From Pythium myriotylum (taxonomy: Eukaryota; Oomycota; Peronosporomycetes; Pythiales; Pythiaceae), in NCBI GenBank assembly GCA_023091665.1, contig JALJCQ010000008.1:496001-560000 (forward strand): a stretch of DNA of 64,000 nucleotides, read 5' to 3'. This document shows positions 10,829 through 21,428 of the stretch, piece after piece (the first letter of the stretch is position 1; every line of letters starts with the position of its first letter). A program made the position numbers and the translations under genes. The notes under the pieces were generated by a model that saw only the letters and a list, made by a program, of their open reading frames with translations, ran no database searches and was not told the origin of the DNA.

Positions 10829-11259
10829 TGTAATAGATGTAAGCAGTAGTTGTGAAATGGACAGCCCTTTTGTAATTTTGTTAAGAAGGCTGGGAACGAC
10901 ATGTCCGTGTGCAAGAACAAGAACAACGACGTGCCATGAGCAGCTCATGGCACCCTCGAATTGGCTCATGATGAGCGAAAACTTCTATACGAGCCTCATT
11001 TCCTGACGACGCTACTTGGTGGTAGCTGATTCATTTCTGCTTGCCAGGGCGAGTCGCGAGTTGTCTCGGTCGTGGGAAGAGTCAATTGGCGTACACTTAC
11101 TCGTACATTTCACACATACAGTCCACAATGAGCGTCGAGAGTGCGTCAAGTTCAGGATGATGACGCAAGGTTTTACATTGATGCATTTTATTTACTCACA
11201 AGCTCTAAGCAGCGCGGCCAGGACCATCAAGTCTTTCGACACATGACGATTTTCCTTCT
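10829..11259. other. Intergenic, convergent gene ends
   Basis: About 430 bases between the 3' end of M96-like copy 3 and the 3' end of urocanase. No coding frame or RNA gene was recognised. Confidence 0.5.
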
Positions 11260-11541
11260 TTATGCCAGGTACTTCCGACAGACATCGCGCACGTTGGCGT
11301 CATCGGTCTCCTCGGGCAGCGTCACGCGAAGCTATTGAAACAACATCAACATCGTTAGTCGACATCGATGGGAAAGAGACACACGTCAGGTGGGTGACGT
11401 ACCAGTGGGTTGAGCTCCATGTCGCGCTCAATGGCGAGGCGCGCATTGTCGTTGCGGGCCCAGGCGCGGCGTGCAACGCCGTTGTTGACGTCCCAGTAGA
11501 GCATGGAGGCGGCCTTGTCACGCGCGGCCTGCGAGCCGTCA

Positions 11542-11572
<31 letters not shown>

Positions 11573-13382
11573 CGCCCCAGCCGACACCACCACCGTTGTG
11601 GATCGATACCCACGTTGCGCCACGCGCTGCGTCACCGATCACGTTGTGGATTGCCATGTCAGCGCAGAACATCGAGCCGTCGTATACGTTCGAAGTCTCA
11701 CGGTACGGCGAGTCTGTGCCACTCACGTCGTGGTGGTCACGGCTCAGGATCACAGCCTGGCTCACCTCGCCGCGCGCGATGGCGTCGTTGAACGCGAGCG
11801 CGATCTTCTGTCGGGCCTCACGGTCCGCGTACAGGATACGAGCCTGCGAGCCAACCACGAGCTCGTTCTCCTCGGCAGCCTCGATCCACTTGAGGTTGTC
11901 GCGCAGCTGCGCCGCAACGCGCTCATGCGGCTTGGCCGCGAGTAGCTCGCGCAGGACGCGTGCGGCAATCTGGTCAGTCTTGCGAAGATCCTCAGGAGTG
12001 CCAGACGAGCAGATCCAGCGGAAGGGGCCGAAGCCAAGCGAGAAGATATCGCCCATGATGTCCTGAACGTAAGATGGGTAGGCAAACATGGTCTCGGGCG
12101 TCTTCTCGTCGCCGACGACCTGCGCGCCGGCACGCTTGGCCTCGAGCAGGAACGAGTTGCCGTAATCCCAGAACTTCATGCCCTTGGCCGTGAGCCGGTT
12201 GATGGCCGTGACGTGACGACGCAGCGACTCCTGCACGAGTTCCTTGAACTTGGCCGGGTCCTCGATCATCATCTTCTGCGACTCCTCAAACGTGAGCTGC
12301 ACGGGGTAGTAGCCGCCATTGTACGGGTTGTGGAGCGACGTCTGATCCGAGCCTAGCTCCACAAGCACCTCACCCGTCTTCTCCATCTCGTCGGCGAGAC
12401 GCTCCCAGAGTGTGACAACGTTGCCGTGGAAGGCAATGCTCACAGCCTTCTTCTCGGCCTTGGCCGAACGGATGCGAGCCACACAGGCGTCCAAATCGCT
12501 AATGACCTCGTCGACCCAGCCCTGCTCGTGGCGCTTCTTGACGGCAGCCTCATCGATCTCCGCCGTGACCGAGACAGCACCCGAGATGACACCGGCCTTG
12601 GGCTGCGCACCGCTCATGCCGCCGAGACCCGAGGACACGTAGACGACGCCGCTGAGGTCTTCCTTGCCGAGGTACTTGCGCCCGGCGTTGAGCACCGTGA
12701 TGGTCGTGCCGTGGACGATGCCCTGCGGACCGATGTAGCAGTAGCTGCCGGCCGTCATCTGGCCGTACTGCGTATTGCCCATGGCGTAGAGCTTGTCGTA
12801 CATCTCGCGCGTCGAGTAGTTGGGGATCATCATGCCGTTGGTGACGATCACGCGCGGCGCCTCGGGCTTGCTCGGGAAGAGCCCCATGGGGTGTCCCGAG
12901 TACATGACAAGCGTCTGGTCCTCGGTCATCTCGGAGAGGTACTTCATCATGAGGTGGTACTGCGCCCAGTTGGAGAAGACGCTGCCGTTGCCGCCGTACG
13001 TGATGAGGTTGGCCGGGAACTGGGCCACGCGGCGGTCGAGGTTGTTCATGATCATGAGCTGGATCGCCGCGGCCTGGCGGCAGCGCGCCGGGTAGGCCGT
13101 GATGGGGTAGGCCTTCATCTCGTACTCGGTCGGGCGCAGGCGGTGCATGTAGATGTGGCCTTCGTCCTTGAGCTCCTGCGCGAACTCGGGCGCGAGCTCG
13201 GCGTGGAGGTGCTTGGGGAAGTAGCGCAGCGCGTTCTTGAGCGCGAGCACGCGCTCCTCCTCGCTCAGATCGGCCTTGCGGCGCGGCGCGCGCGGGATCG
13301 TCGGGTCCGGGTAGGCGCCCGGGTGCGGCGGCAGCGTGGTCGGGATGCCGCGCGCGAGCGAGCTGAGGTCAACGGCGGCCAT
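11260..13382 (-). CDS. Urocanate hydratase (urocanase)
   Basis: Exon 1 is 13382-11403 and exon 2 is 11331-11260, with intron 11332-11402 (GTACGT to TAG); the product is 683 residues. Urocanase converts trans-urocanate to imidazolonepropionate in histidine degradation, in the cytosol, using tightly bound NAD. The family signature is clear: YGGNGSVFSNWAQY, MYSGHPMGLFP, QMTAGSYCYIGPQGIVHGTT and SGLGGMSGAQ near the N-terminal half, and HNGGGVGWGE late. If read without splicing, the frame ends at 11355 with unrelated residues; splicing instead joins MELNPL to LRVTLPEETDDANVR, which suits the family end. The start at 13382 (MAAVDLSS) was chosen over an upstream non-ATG extension. Confidence 0.95.
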
Positions 13383-13950
13383 GGCGGAGGGGACGGACGG
13401 GAGATCGGCGATTGCTTGGCTTCTAGGAAGCGGATCGGGAAATGAAGACCGCGGGTGGCTCGGCGCGTGACAGGCGCAGCCGACGAAGCGCTCGTCGACG
13501 GCTGCAAGGCCCACGCGGCTCGCGGGGAAGCAGCTGGAGAGGGCGTCGGCGACGTTCGAGTCGCGATCCCATTCGGCGCCATTTGATAAGAAGGCGCTGC
13601 CGTCTAATCTCGTTACGTGGTGTGGACCACACGAGAACAGACCAGAACCGTTCTTTTGACTTGGAGTTTGTATACCGACCAGGTGTTTGGCAAATCATGG
13701 ACCAGGCAAATGTTGGAACCCTAGCCCTTTTCCGGGGTTGTTGGTCAAGGCAACTTGAAATTGAAATTGAAGTTGGTAAATGGACCATCCGGTTCTAATA
13801 GAGCCTGAACGGCGGACAAATCGGTTTTAACCGGTCACCGCCTAGGGTTTACCCGAACGCTCCACTACGTATGTCCTTCCAGCGAGGTAGTGTCACTATC
13901 ATCGCGTTCACGGACGCGGGGGTTCAATTCCTCCCGCACAAACCTCCACG
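13383..13950. promoter_or_regulatory. Divergent promoter region of urocanase and INTS2
   Basis: About 570 bases between two divergent housekeeping genes. It should hold both promoters. A degenerate tRNA-like stretch with an intact B-box lies at 13873-13940 (listed separately). No further gene was seen. Confidence 0.45.
13873..13940 (+). other. Degenerate tRNA-like sequence with B-box
   Basis: The segment 13921-13931 reads GGTTCAATTCC, a perfect match to the RNA polymerase III B-box/T-loop consensus, and lies inside a stem-capable T-arm. Upstream there is a D-arm-like GTAGTGTCACTATCA and a hairpin CGCG...CGCG, but the loop is not seven bases and the 5' and 3' ends do not form an acceptor stem. 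I read it as a tRNA relic or tRNA-derived element directly before the INTS2 ATG, not as a working tRNA. Confidence 0.35.
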
Positions 13951-16900
13951 ATGGCGAGCTCCGGCGACGTCGAAATGGCGGACGCCGACCGCGCTAGCGA
14001 GGCCCCGACGACGCGCCACGTGCTGGAATCGCTCTCACGCGGAAGCCTGGACCGTCTGCCGTCGTTTGCGCCGCCCGCGGGCTCCAGACTCGCTCGGGAG
14101 CCGCCGGGCGAGCGCGCCGAAACGGACGTCGAGCGCGACCTGCTCGCGCCCTTTGCGCCGCTGCTCGCGCGGCTCGAGCACGCGCGCGGACTCTCGTCTG
14201 CTCGCCACCAATCCCCGTCTCCACTGGCCACGATCCTGAGCCGGTACGAACACGCGAGCGAGCTCGGCGAGTACGCGGCCGCGATCCGCTCGCTCTCGCT
14301 GCAGGATCTCAAGAGCTACGCGGCGGAATCGGCCGACGGCATGCCGCTCTATCGCCAGTTTGAAGGCGCCGACGCGCGGGAGCGAGCTTGCATCGTACTG
14401 CAGCTCGTGCTGGCGTTCGAAGACGGCTCGCTGGCGCGAGAGGCTCTCCAGGACAATGAGCTCGTGCGCAATGACATCTACAAATCACACCTGACAGCGA
14501 TCCTCGTTAACGCGCTCACGGCTGACGCGCTTATCGCCTCGGCTGACCGTGGTGGCATCTCGTTGCGCAAGGTCGTCGCGTTCTGTCTCGCGGCACCTCT
14601 CGGGGTGGATCTCATCGAAGCCATCGTGCTGAACGACCCGTCGAGCTGTCCCCGTGTCGTCGACGCCATCGTATTCTCAATCCGCCAGTGCAACCCGCTA
14701 CAATCAAATGACGCAACAACGCCGTCGGCTCTTGCGGCATCGGCTACGTCACTGCTGCCGTTCGAATTGCGGCAGGCGCAGGCGGCGTGCTCGACACTTG
14801 CAGCCTTGGCGCCTTCCTATGCTACGAGAATAATGACTAGCCTTCGAGATGATGATTCCAGCGTTGCCGCGGCGTTTGTAGCCTTCCAGCTCCTTGTCGA
14901 AGTTCCGAGGCTTCGCGAAGACTACTGGTACGCTTCCTTTGTGCACCAGTGGATGAAGCAGTCGAGCAAGACCAAGACTCCATCAGCATCGGCGCTGCAC
15001 CTGTTTCTCCAAGCGACGCTTTCTGAAGACGGAGACGCTTCTACTGACCAAGACAAGCAGACTGCGTCATCGGCTAGCTTCCTGGAAGAGGCTCGATATG
15101 TCATGAGTCAGTTCCGACAGCTGCTGATAGAAGATATCGTCTCGTTCCAGCTGATTTCCCAACCTGGCGCACCGACGCCGAGCCGCTTTACACTCAACAC
15201 GATGCTCAACGTGCTCATCGGGCTGCTGATCCTTGGCCACCTTCATCCCGAAGATCACGAGACGACCCAGCTGCTGCGGATGTTCGATAAAGTTACCAAG
15301 GACATTCCACAAGTTCAGCCGCCGGTACTGGCCAAGAATTTCGAGCGCATGATCGCACTTATGTACGTCCTAGTGCTTTTCCTCTGCGCTCCGTCGGCTC
15401 CGCAATTTGCGAAGATGCCCAGTCAGCGAGAAGACTCTACCAAGTTAGTCCTTCAGCTCGCTCAACAGTGCATCTTCTCGCTGTACAACACGAAGGCAGC
15501 ATGCCCGCTCTTTATCCTGTCGTCAGTTCTGCTGTATACCAAGTCACCTTCTCTGTTGCCGTTCTTGAGTTCATTTCTCGGTGAAACGTATCCGCTGCTG
15601 TCACCCTCCCTGCGTGTTGAAAATCTCCACGGTGTTGGTGACGCCATCCTCAAACCAATTCTTACAGAGAATGTCATGGCTCGAGAAGTGCTGACCGCTT
15701 TGGAGCCAGCCGAGAACTTGTCAGCTAATGATCAAGATGCAATGGAAGAGATCGTACTGCGTAGCATCCACGGTTTGCTCACAGAAAAATCGTTTTTGCG
15801 GCACCAGCACACCAGAAAGCTCGAGGAGTGGATGACGCTTCTTCTCGACCGCGCAACAACTCCGGTGCATCCACTCATCATCGGTGTACTTGTGGAGTGG
15901 ATCGAAAACTACGTCGTGGCGTTCGAGTACCCGATCACGCAACGTCCTCTTCTTCAGCTTGCTGTGATTCCACTTTCCCCTGCTTATGTGTCGCGCACCC
16001 TCGGCCATGCTGTACTGACTGACCCATTCTCGACACAGCATCGGCGACTATGGACTCGAGCAGCACTTGTGCTTGTGTATGCGTTGCAGTTCAACCAACG
16101 ACTACGCGTTGGTGGGGCCATTCCCGGGACGAAGTTGTATGCCTTTGCCAATCAAGGCTCAACAGACGCCCCAGAGCAGCACCTGCCACCGATTCGAAGT
16201 AGCTCGGATGTGATCTTGGCGTACGATTTGGATGGTTTCCAGATTAAAAACATCGCCATGGAAGTTGCACGGTTAGGAAGTCATGGAGGGGATTTCGAAT
16301 ACGTCGCGCCGACGTTGCTCCGACTTGTTGGAGAAGAATATCCTCATTTGATCCCGGATATTCGATACGTGAATCCTGTTGGTCATGATGACAAAGCGAA
16401 TCCCAAGCTCGTGTTCCTTGACTATGAGCCAGCTACATCGACTGATTGTCATCCAAACGTGTCGTGGAGCAGCGCTTGCCTGTGGATTAGCGATTTAGCA
16501 CTCGCAAAACCGCGTCGCGTCGAAGAGGCAATTCGGATATGCCTCGGGTCTCTGTTTCCACTGGCGATTCTCTCTCTCGACAAATCTAGACCAGACGAAG
16601 TCGGCCCCGAAGCGTTTATAACATCTTTCGTTGGCTTGATCATATCAAGAGAAGCATTCTCAGATCCAGTTTCGATGGAGAGACGAGTGGCGGAAGCTCT
16701 GTGTATGCCTCATCTTGTTTGGCGGCAGTTCCTTCTGGTCCAGTCGAAACAGAAACTGCCGCCGTCCAGCACGACAACATATCCCACTAGTCCGATTTGG
16801 ATTCGCCGTGAACAACTCATTGAGCAGCCATTTTATGTGTTTCAGAACTCGTATGCTGGCGTCCTCAACTCGCCGCCACTACTTCGTCTTGTGCTGAGTC

Positions 16901-17883
16901 TCGTGACGACCTTCCGTTCGGAATGCATATTTCAACTTCGGCGTCGTGAATCGGCCATTATTTCAGCTAAAAAAGCGGTTCAAGTAAACGAAGTAGCAAA
17001 TGCGGGAACTGCAACACAGCCAGTACCATCGGCAGACCCAGCAACACAACAATTTCTCCTAATGCAAGACTGCATATTGGTTCAGTCCATGCTGACGTTG
17101 TTGGGAGATCTAGATGATTCACCATCTCGCCAGGACAAGGATGAGTGTCAATTCCTGCTGTACGGTGCGATCGACGAGCTACTCAGCGACGCGAAGACTC
17201 CGAGTGCGTTATCTTCATCCCCTCCACTTTCGCTCGTGATACACAACCAAGGGTACAAACTGTCGATTGTGTCGGAGCTGGTTGACCGAGTACCATCGCT
17301 GAAGCAGCTGTGGATTTACTGGATGCACCAGCCAACGGCCGAAACAACAAATAACAAAGGCTCCAACCGCAGCGGAAGCAACAACACGCCAGGTGCCACA
17401 TCACTCAAGGCCATCGCGGACTTCGTCAGCGATCCGGCGACTGAGAAGGATGTTGCCAAGTGGCAGTTTCGCGTACGCATCTTCTTCAAGTTGTGTGGGA
17501 AGTATTTCAACTCGCCTGCTCACAGCAATGCTGCCGTGTACACACTCAAGCAGATCCTAGGTCGAGTCCGCGCGATTGCCGTCAGCTCAAGTACGTCAAC
17601 TCGTGGAGTTTTGCACGCGATGGCCATCGGCGATGCCGCTGCTCGGCTCGCGTTCGTAGAATCGGTTTTCAATGACGCAATTGACGGATGTGGACCACAT
17701 CCTGAGCTTCGGTCTGAGCTCACCCAGTTCTTGCTCAACATGAAGAAATACTTTGGTCCTGCTGGACCAGGTCCAAGTCATGCGAGTCCTAGCAGTGTCG
17801 ATGCAGCCCAGCCCCGTGATCGCCATCACGATCTTGACCGCATCGTGTTCCGCGCCTATCAAAAGATTCTTCACTTCGTTTAG
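13951..17883 (+). CDS. INTS2: Integrator complex subunit 2-like protein
   Basis: One exon, 1310 residues, ATG at 13951. INTS2 is a scaffold subunit of the nuclear Integrator complex, which cleaves nascent transcripts at snRNA and other Pol II genes. The assignment rests on an ordered set of matches to animal INTS2 that I recall: TENVMAREV...ENLSAN followed by a helical stretch ending DRATTPVHPLI (residues about 570-640), LRLVGEEYPHLIPDI (about 790-810), and IHNQGYKLSIVSELVDRVPS (about 1093-1112). The rest is all-helical, as expected for this HEAT/ARM-like protein. Length is close to the animal protein (about 1200). The N-terminus is lineage specific and of low complexity. Confidence 0.82.
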   Translation: MASSGDVEMADADRASEAPTTRHVLESLSRGSLDRLPSFAPPAGSRLAREPPGERAETDVERDLLAPFAPLLARLEHARGLSSARHQSPSPLATILSRYEHASELGEYAAAIRSLSLQDLKSYAAESADGMPLYRQFEGADARERACIVLQLVLAFEDGSLAREALQDNELVRNDIYKSHLTAILVNALTADALIASADRGGISLRKVVAFCLAAPLGVDLIEAIVLNDPSSCPRVVDAIVFSIRQCNPLQSNDATTPSALAASATSLLPFELRQAQAACSTLAALAPSYATRIMTSLRDDDSSVAAAFVAFQLLVEVPRLREDYWYASFVHQWMKQSSKTKTPSASALHLFLQATLSEDGDASTDQDKQTASSASFLEEARYVMSQFRQLLIEDIVSFQLISQPGAPTPSRFTLNTMLNVLIGLLILGHLHPEDHETTQLLRMFDKVTKDIPQVQPPVLAKNFERMIALMYVLVLFLCAPSAPQFAKMPSQREDSTKLVLQLAQQCIFSLYNTKAACPLFILSSVLLYTKSPSLLPFLSSFLGETYPLLSPSLRVENLHGVGDAILKPILTENVMAREVLTALEPAENLSANDQDAMEEIVLRSIHGLLTEKSFLRHQHTRKLEEWMTLLLDRATTPVHPLIIGVLVEWIENYVVAFEYPITQRPLLQLAVIPLSPAYVSRTLGHAVLTDPFSTQHRRLWTRAALVLVYALQFNQRLRVGGAIPGTKLYAFANQGSTDAPEQHLPPIRSSSDVILAYDLDGFQIKNIAMEVARLGSHGGDFEYVAPTLLRLVGEEYPHLIPDIRYVNPVGHDDKANPKLVFLDYEPATSTDCHPNVSWSSACLWISDLALAKPRRVEEAIRICLGSLFPLAILSLDKSRPDEVGPEAFITSFVGLIISREAFSDPVSMERRVAEALCMPHLVWRQFLLVQSKQKLPPSSTTTYPTSPIWIRREQLIEQPFYVFQNSYAGVLNSPPLLRLVLSLVTTFRSECIFQLRRRESAIISAKKAVQVNEVANAGTATQPVPSADPATQQFLLMQDCILVQSMLTLLGDLDDSPSRQDKDECQFLLYGAIDELLSDAKTPSALSSSPPLSLVIHNQGYKLSIVSELVDRVPSLKQLWIYWMHQPTAETTNNKGSNRSGSNNTPGATSLKAIADFVSDPATEKDVAKWQFRVRIFFKLCGKYFNSPAHSNAAVYTLKQILGRVRAIAVSSSTSTRGVLHAMAIGDAAARLAFVESVFNDAIDGCGPHPELRSELTQFLLNMKKYFGPAGPGPSHASPSSVDAAQPRDRHHDLDRIVFRAYQKILHFV

Positions 17884-17974
17884 ACCACACACAACACACG
17901 CAATGATGAACCTTTATTTAGTTGCCATTTGTACGGATCGCCTTTGTCTGACCTCTCGGCAGACTTGAACAACC

Positions 17975-18199
17975 ATGCAGCCACGCGTTGCCGTGCTCTT
18001 CCTCCTCGCCGTGGCCACAGCGCAATCGTGTGCAGCTCCCCTAGAAATCAACAAGTTTTCAATCAGCAACTACCACGAGGAGCTCTGCGAGACCCTTCCG
18101 TGTACTGAGCTGTCCAGGTTATGCGACCCGACAGATGACAACTGCCGTTCGGCAGTCGACGCTTGCCTCCAACTGTGCAAGACTCTTCCGTCGGCTTAG
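17975..18199 (+). CDS. Small secreted cysteine-rich protein (framework family, member 1)
   Basis: A 74-residue protein starting at the ATG at 17975, with an N-terminal hydrophobic signal peptide (VAVLFLLAVATAQS) and seven cysteines in the mature part. The cysteine spacing C-x4-C-x6-C-x6-C-x6-C-x3-C is shared, apart from the central loop, with two other small secreted proteins in this window (20809-21084 and 39059-39283). It is not an elicitin and carries no RXLR or CHXC-type motif. Secretion is a strong inference; an apoplastic effector or self-protective role is only a possibility. It lies 90 bases after INTS2. Confidence 0.7.
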   Translation: MQPRVAVLFLLAVATAQSCAAPLEINKFSISNYHEELCETLPCTELSRLCDPTDDNCRSAVDACLQLCKTLPSA

Positions 18200-18885
18200 T
18201 GGAATGTCAATCGACAGAATCAACCCTTCAAATCAAGCCCCCCCACCACCATACACACGCTTTCCATGGTTTCTCTAAGCACCAGCTATTCAAGCAAGTG
18301 TGACGCCTACACCAAGATTGACTCATGCGTAGTGGGATTAATCCCAGTTGGAGGGAAGACTACCAACACAACATTTTGTTAAAAGCGCCTGTTTAACTCG
18401 GGTCGAGCTGGGGACACTTAGCCATGAGGTTACGGTGTTTGTATCCTTCGGTCTACGCCCCAGATCGTGTGATGACGTTTGTGCCGGTGAACGTCGTGAC
18501 TATCCCTACGAACTTGCCCGTGGCAATGCTTCTGCGAAAATGCAAGAAAAACCAGATCTGCCTCGCTTGTCGGCGGCCTCCCGAGTCTCTCGTAGAGGAA
18601 GCCACTTCCTTCTTGCCGATGGCAGTAGGCTCTTGATGATGCACGCCTTTCACGCGTGGAGAGCTGCTTAGACAGGACGGTCACAGAGTGATTGTCTTTG
18701 TTCTGTCACACTTTTCATGGGGTTACTGCACCCTTTACTCTTGCTCTTTGTATGTACCTTGTGACATTTCTATCCACAGTACCTGACTCATTGCGTGTTT
18801 CTTTACTGAGACCGTGGAGCTCCTCGTCGACAAATGGCGTCTCGCGCGCAATCCGCCACTTGCACTTCTCCCTACGACTACGAAC
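18200..18885. other. Intergenic, no gene seen
   Basis: About 690 bases with short open frames on both strands but no codon or motif pattern that supports a gene. The promoter and 5' leader of the phosphoesterase at 18886 should be here. Confidence 0.5.
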
Positions 18886-20522
18886 ATGCCGCGCAGCTGC
18901 GGCAACGCACAGGACGGATCGTCGCCGGCGTCCACGCCGCGCCACCTCGAAGGCCACGCTTGCGAGTTCGACGAGGCCTCGGCCGACCCGAATGATCAGA
19001 GCGCCGTGCTCGTCGTGCTCTCGGTCAACGACGTGCATGACATGCTCCCAGGCCACGACGGCCGCGGCGGCATCGCCACGCTCGCGACGCTGCTGGATCG
19101 CGAGCGTGCCAAGGCGCCAGAGGACGCGACTGTCATCGTCACACTCAATGGCGACTTTCTCAATGGCACCGAGCTCGGTCAAAAGCTCGAAGGGTAGGGT
19201 TTGTGCACCGGAAGATCGCCATGGAGAGACTGACTTCAGGTAATTGTAGTGCCCACTCGATCGAGCTGATGCACCACGTGGGCGTGGACTACGTCGTGCC
19301 CGGGAACCACGAGTTTGACTTTGGCGAACAAGTTTTACGGAAGCGCATCGCAGCCTCCAAGTTCATGTGGCTCGGTGCGAATGTCGTGGACAAGTCGACA
19401 GGCCGTATGCTGGATGGGTTTGCAGACATCGCGACTGTCGACATGAAGGACGGCCTTCGACTTGGGCTCTTTGGAGTCGTCACGCCCGACACGCCTGTGA
19501 CGTCAAACCCGGGCGAAAACATCGAGTTCGAAGACTACGTCGCGACGGCGCGCCAGTGTGTTCACAGGCTGCAGACCGAATTTGAAGCCGACTTTATCAT
19601 CGCGCTCACGCACATGCACGTACAAGACGACAAGACGCTCGCAAGGAACGTGCCCGAGATCGATCTCATTCTCGGTGGCCACGACCACGAGCCGTACACC
19701 ATGTACGAAGGCCGCACGCTGATCCACAAGTCGGGCCAGAACGCGCTCTGGCTCGCAAAGCTCGAGTTTGAGCTCAACCGATCCGGGAGCCACCCGAACA
19801 GACCGCTCGCGGTCACGCCACAATGGAGTATGATCGTCAATCAACACATCCGCACCCAACCTGAGTGCGAGCAGATCATCGTCAAGTACTTGCAACAGCT
19901 TGCTTCGATGGAAGACCCGGAGGAAGCCAAGCGAGTGCTCGCAACAGTCGTCAAGTACCCGCTGAGCACACAGACCATTCAACTGCGGTCCGGCGAATGC
20001 AACTCGGGGAATTTGGTGGCTGACGCTTTCCGAAAGGTGCTCAAGAGTCAGTACGCACTCGTCAACGGTGGATTTATCCGTGGCGACTCAGTGTATAACA
20101 TCGGCGACGAGATCACAGTCGGCACGCTTGACCACGAGATGCCTTTCCCGCGGCCGGCTGTGGTCGTAAGATTAAAGGCGAAAGACTTTCTCGATGCGTT
20201 GCAGCAGCAGTTCGCGCTGTACCCGCAGGTCTCCAGTTCTCACCCACACGTGTCCGGGCTGCGCGTCAAGTTTGATCGTGCAACCAAGACAGTGACTTCT
20301 CTTGAAGATGCTGAGACGAAAGAGCCCATCGACTGGGACGCGACCATCACAGTCGCGACCACAGACTTTGTAGCCCACGGTGGGGACGCCTGCACTGCGT
20401 GGAAGCGAGGAAGGATCATTGAGACAGGGGAGCAAGCCTCTCTCGTCGTCGCAAAGTATCTAGAAGAACTCAAGGAGATCGCGTACGCTCCTGACGAAAC
20501 TCGAATCACCATCGTGGACTAG
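18886..20522 (+). CDS. 5'-nucleotidase/UshA-type metallophosphoesterase, copy A
   Basis: Exons 18886-19193 and 19250-20522 (intron 19194-19249) encode 526 residues. I start at the ATG at 18886 because the upstream frame has only a GTG. Metal-binding motifs of the calcineurin-like phosphoesterase fold are in order: NDVH (Asp49, His51), LNGDF, GNHEFDFG, ALTHMH and GGHDHE. The C-terminal substrate domain carries RSGECNSGNLVADAF and VNGGFIRGD. This is the architecture of 5'-nucleotidases and UDP-sugar hydrolases, which cleave phosphate from nucleotides. No signal peptide is visible, unlike secreted members. Unlike copies B and C, it lacks the intron after the GRGG motif, and it keeps the canonical His in the first motif. 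Confidence 0.9.
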
Positions 20523-20808
20523 GCATCAACTTTTAAGTACTTACTACGTAGTCAAGGTAAAATGAGCTGAACTATGCTCTTGTACGTCGTCGCAATCGCG
20601 TCGTGAGAGGGCAAATCGGCTTTCGATGGAACAGTTCCGCTGAAAAGTCGTCGTGAGGATGAAAGAGTGCGAGACAAGCGATGCCCTGGCGCGCCTTCTC
20701 GTTGTCAGCGTGCCTTTTCGGATGTGTTTGAAAGTGTATCACCCTCTCTTGACTCGCACTTTCGATTCTGCTCTCCACACGAACGGCTCTTCCGGATAAC
20801 TCACTCGA

Positions 20809-21084
20809 ATGAAGTGGCTTGCAAACGGTGCATTCTTCATCGCCGTGATATGGAGCGTCGCGTCTGTCCAGGACGCCACTGCAGTGGCCTGCACGAGCAA
20901 GCAGAAGGACGACTATAATCAATGTGTGACCTCAACATGCAACAAGGCGCTCAAGACATGCGTCGCTCTCCAGCCAAATAGTCCAAGCGGATGCTACCAG
21001 GCGCTAGCCATTTGCCAGAAGACTTGTCCCAACTACGGATGCACAAGGCGTTTGAGAATGAACGACAAAGTCCTCCGAATTTGA
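20809..21084 (+). CDS. Small secreted cysteine-rich protein (framework family, member 2)
   Basis: A 91-residue protein, ATG at 20809. Residues 1-25 are a signal peptide (WLANGAFFIAVIWSVASVQ). The mature chain has cysteines spaced C-x4-C-x6-C-x10-C-x6-C-x3-C-x4-C. This core matches the proteins at 17975 and 39059. A basic RRLR string occurs after the last cysteine, too late to be a translocation RXLR motif. The gene lies between the 5'-nucleotidase copy A and the secreted subtilase. Role unknown; extracellular function inferred. Confidence 0.7.
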   Translation: MKWLANGAFFIAVIWSVASVQDATAVACTSKQKDDYNQCVTSTCNKALKTCVALQPNSPSGCYQALAICQKTCPNYGCTRRLRMNDKVLRI

Positions 21085-21428
21085 GGGAATTTACGAGTTT
21101 CTCTGCCAGAAGCATCAATGTTTCGAAGTGCCACAGGATTCTCCAAGTGGCAGCCAGGAACCGGAATAGATAGTTGTGATTGACATCCCAGTACGTATCT
21201 AAACGTTCTTCCAGTTCTTAGTGAAAGCCCGTCAATGGCCAAGAAATAAGCTCTCAGCGGTAGTGGCCAACCAGAGCATACGAGTGCTCACCAATACAAT
21301 CGAAGAGTACATATTTTCTTCTAGGAACGGCATCTCTGATCGTTGAACATCCAATCCAAAATATCCTTCGCAGCCACAAAAAGCTGAAGCACACTGCTTC
21401 CAGCACAGCGTGGGGTACAATCCCCGAA
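21085..21428. other. Intergenic, convergent gene ends
   Basis: About 345 bases between the small secreted protein gene and the 3' end of the subtilase. Nothing coding was recognised. Confidence 0.5.

Noticed and set aside
12426..13445. 339-codon plus-strand frame opposite urocanase
   Set aside because: Shadow of a strongly conserved gene; composition dominated by Arg, Val and His.
13873..13940. Functional tRNA gene
   Set aside because: The acceptor stem does not pair and the anticodon loop is not seven bases.
18348..18671. 107-codon plus-strand frame
   Set aside because: Composition and length are consistent with chance; overlapped by other short frames.
20809..21084. RXLR effector based on RRLR
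   Set aside because: The motif lies at the C-terminus after the Cys core, not in the 30-60 residue window after the signal peptide.
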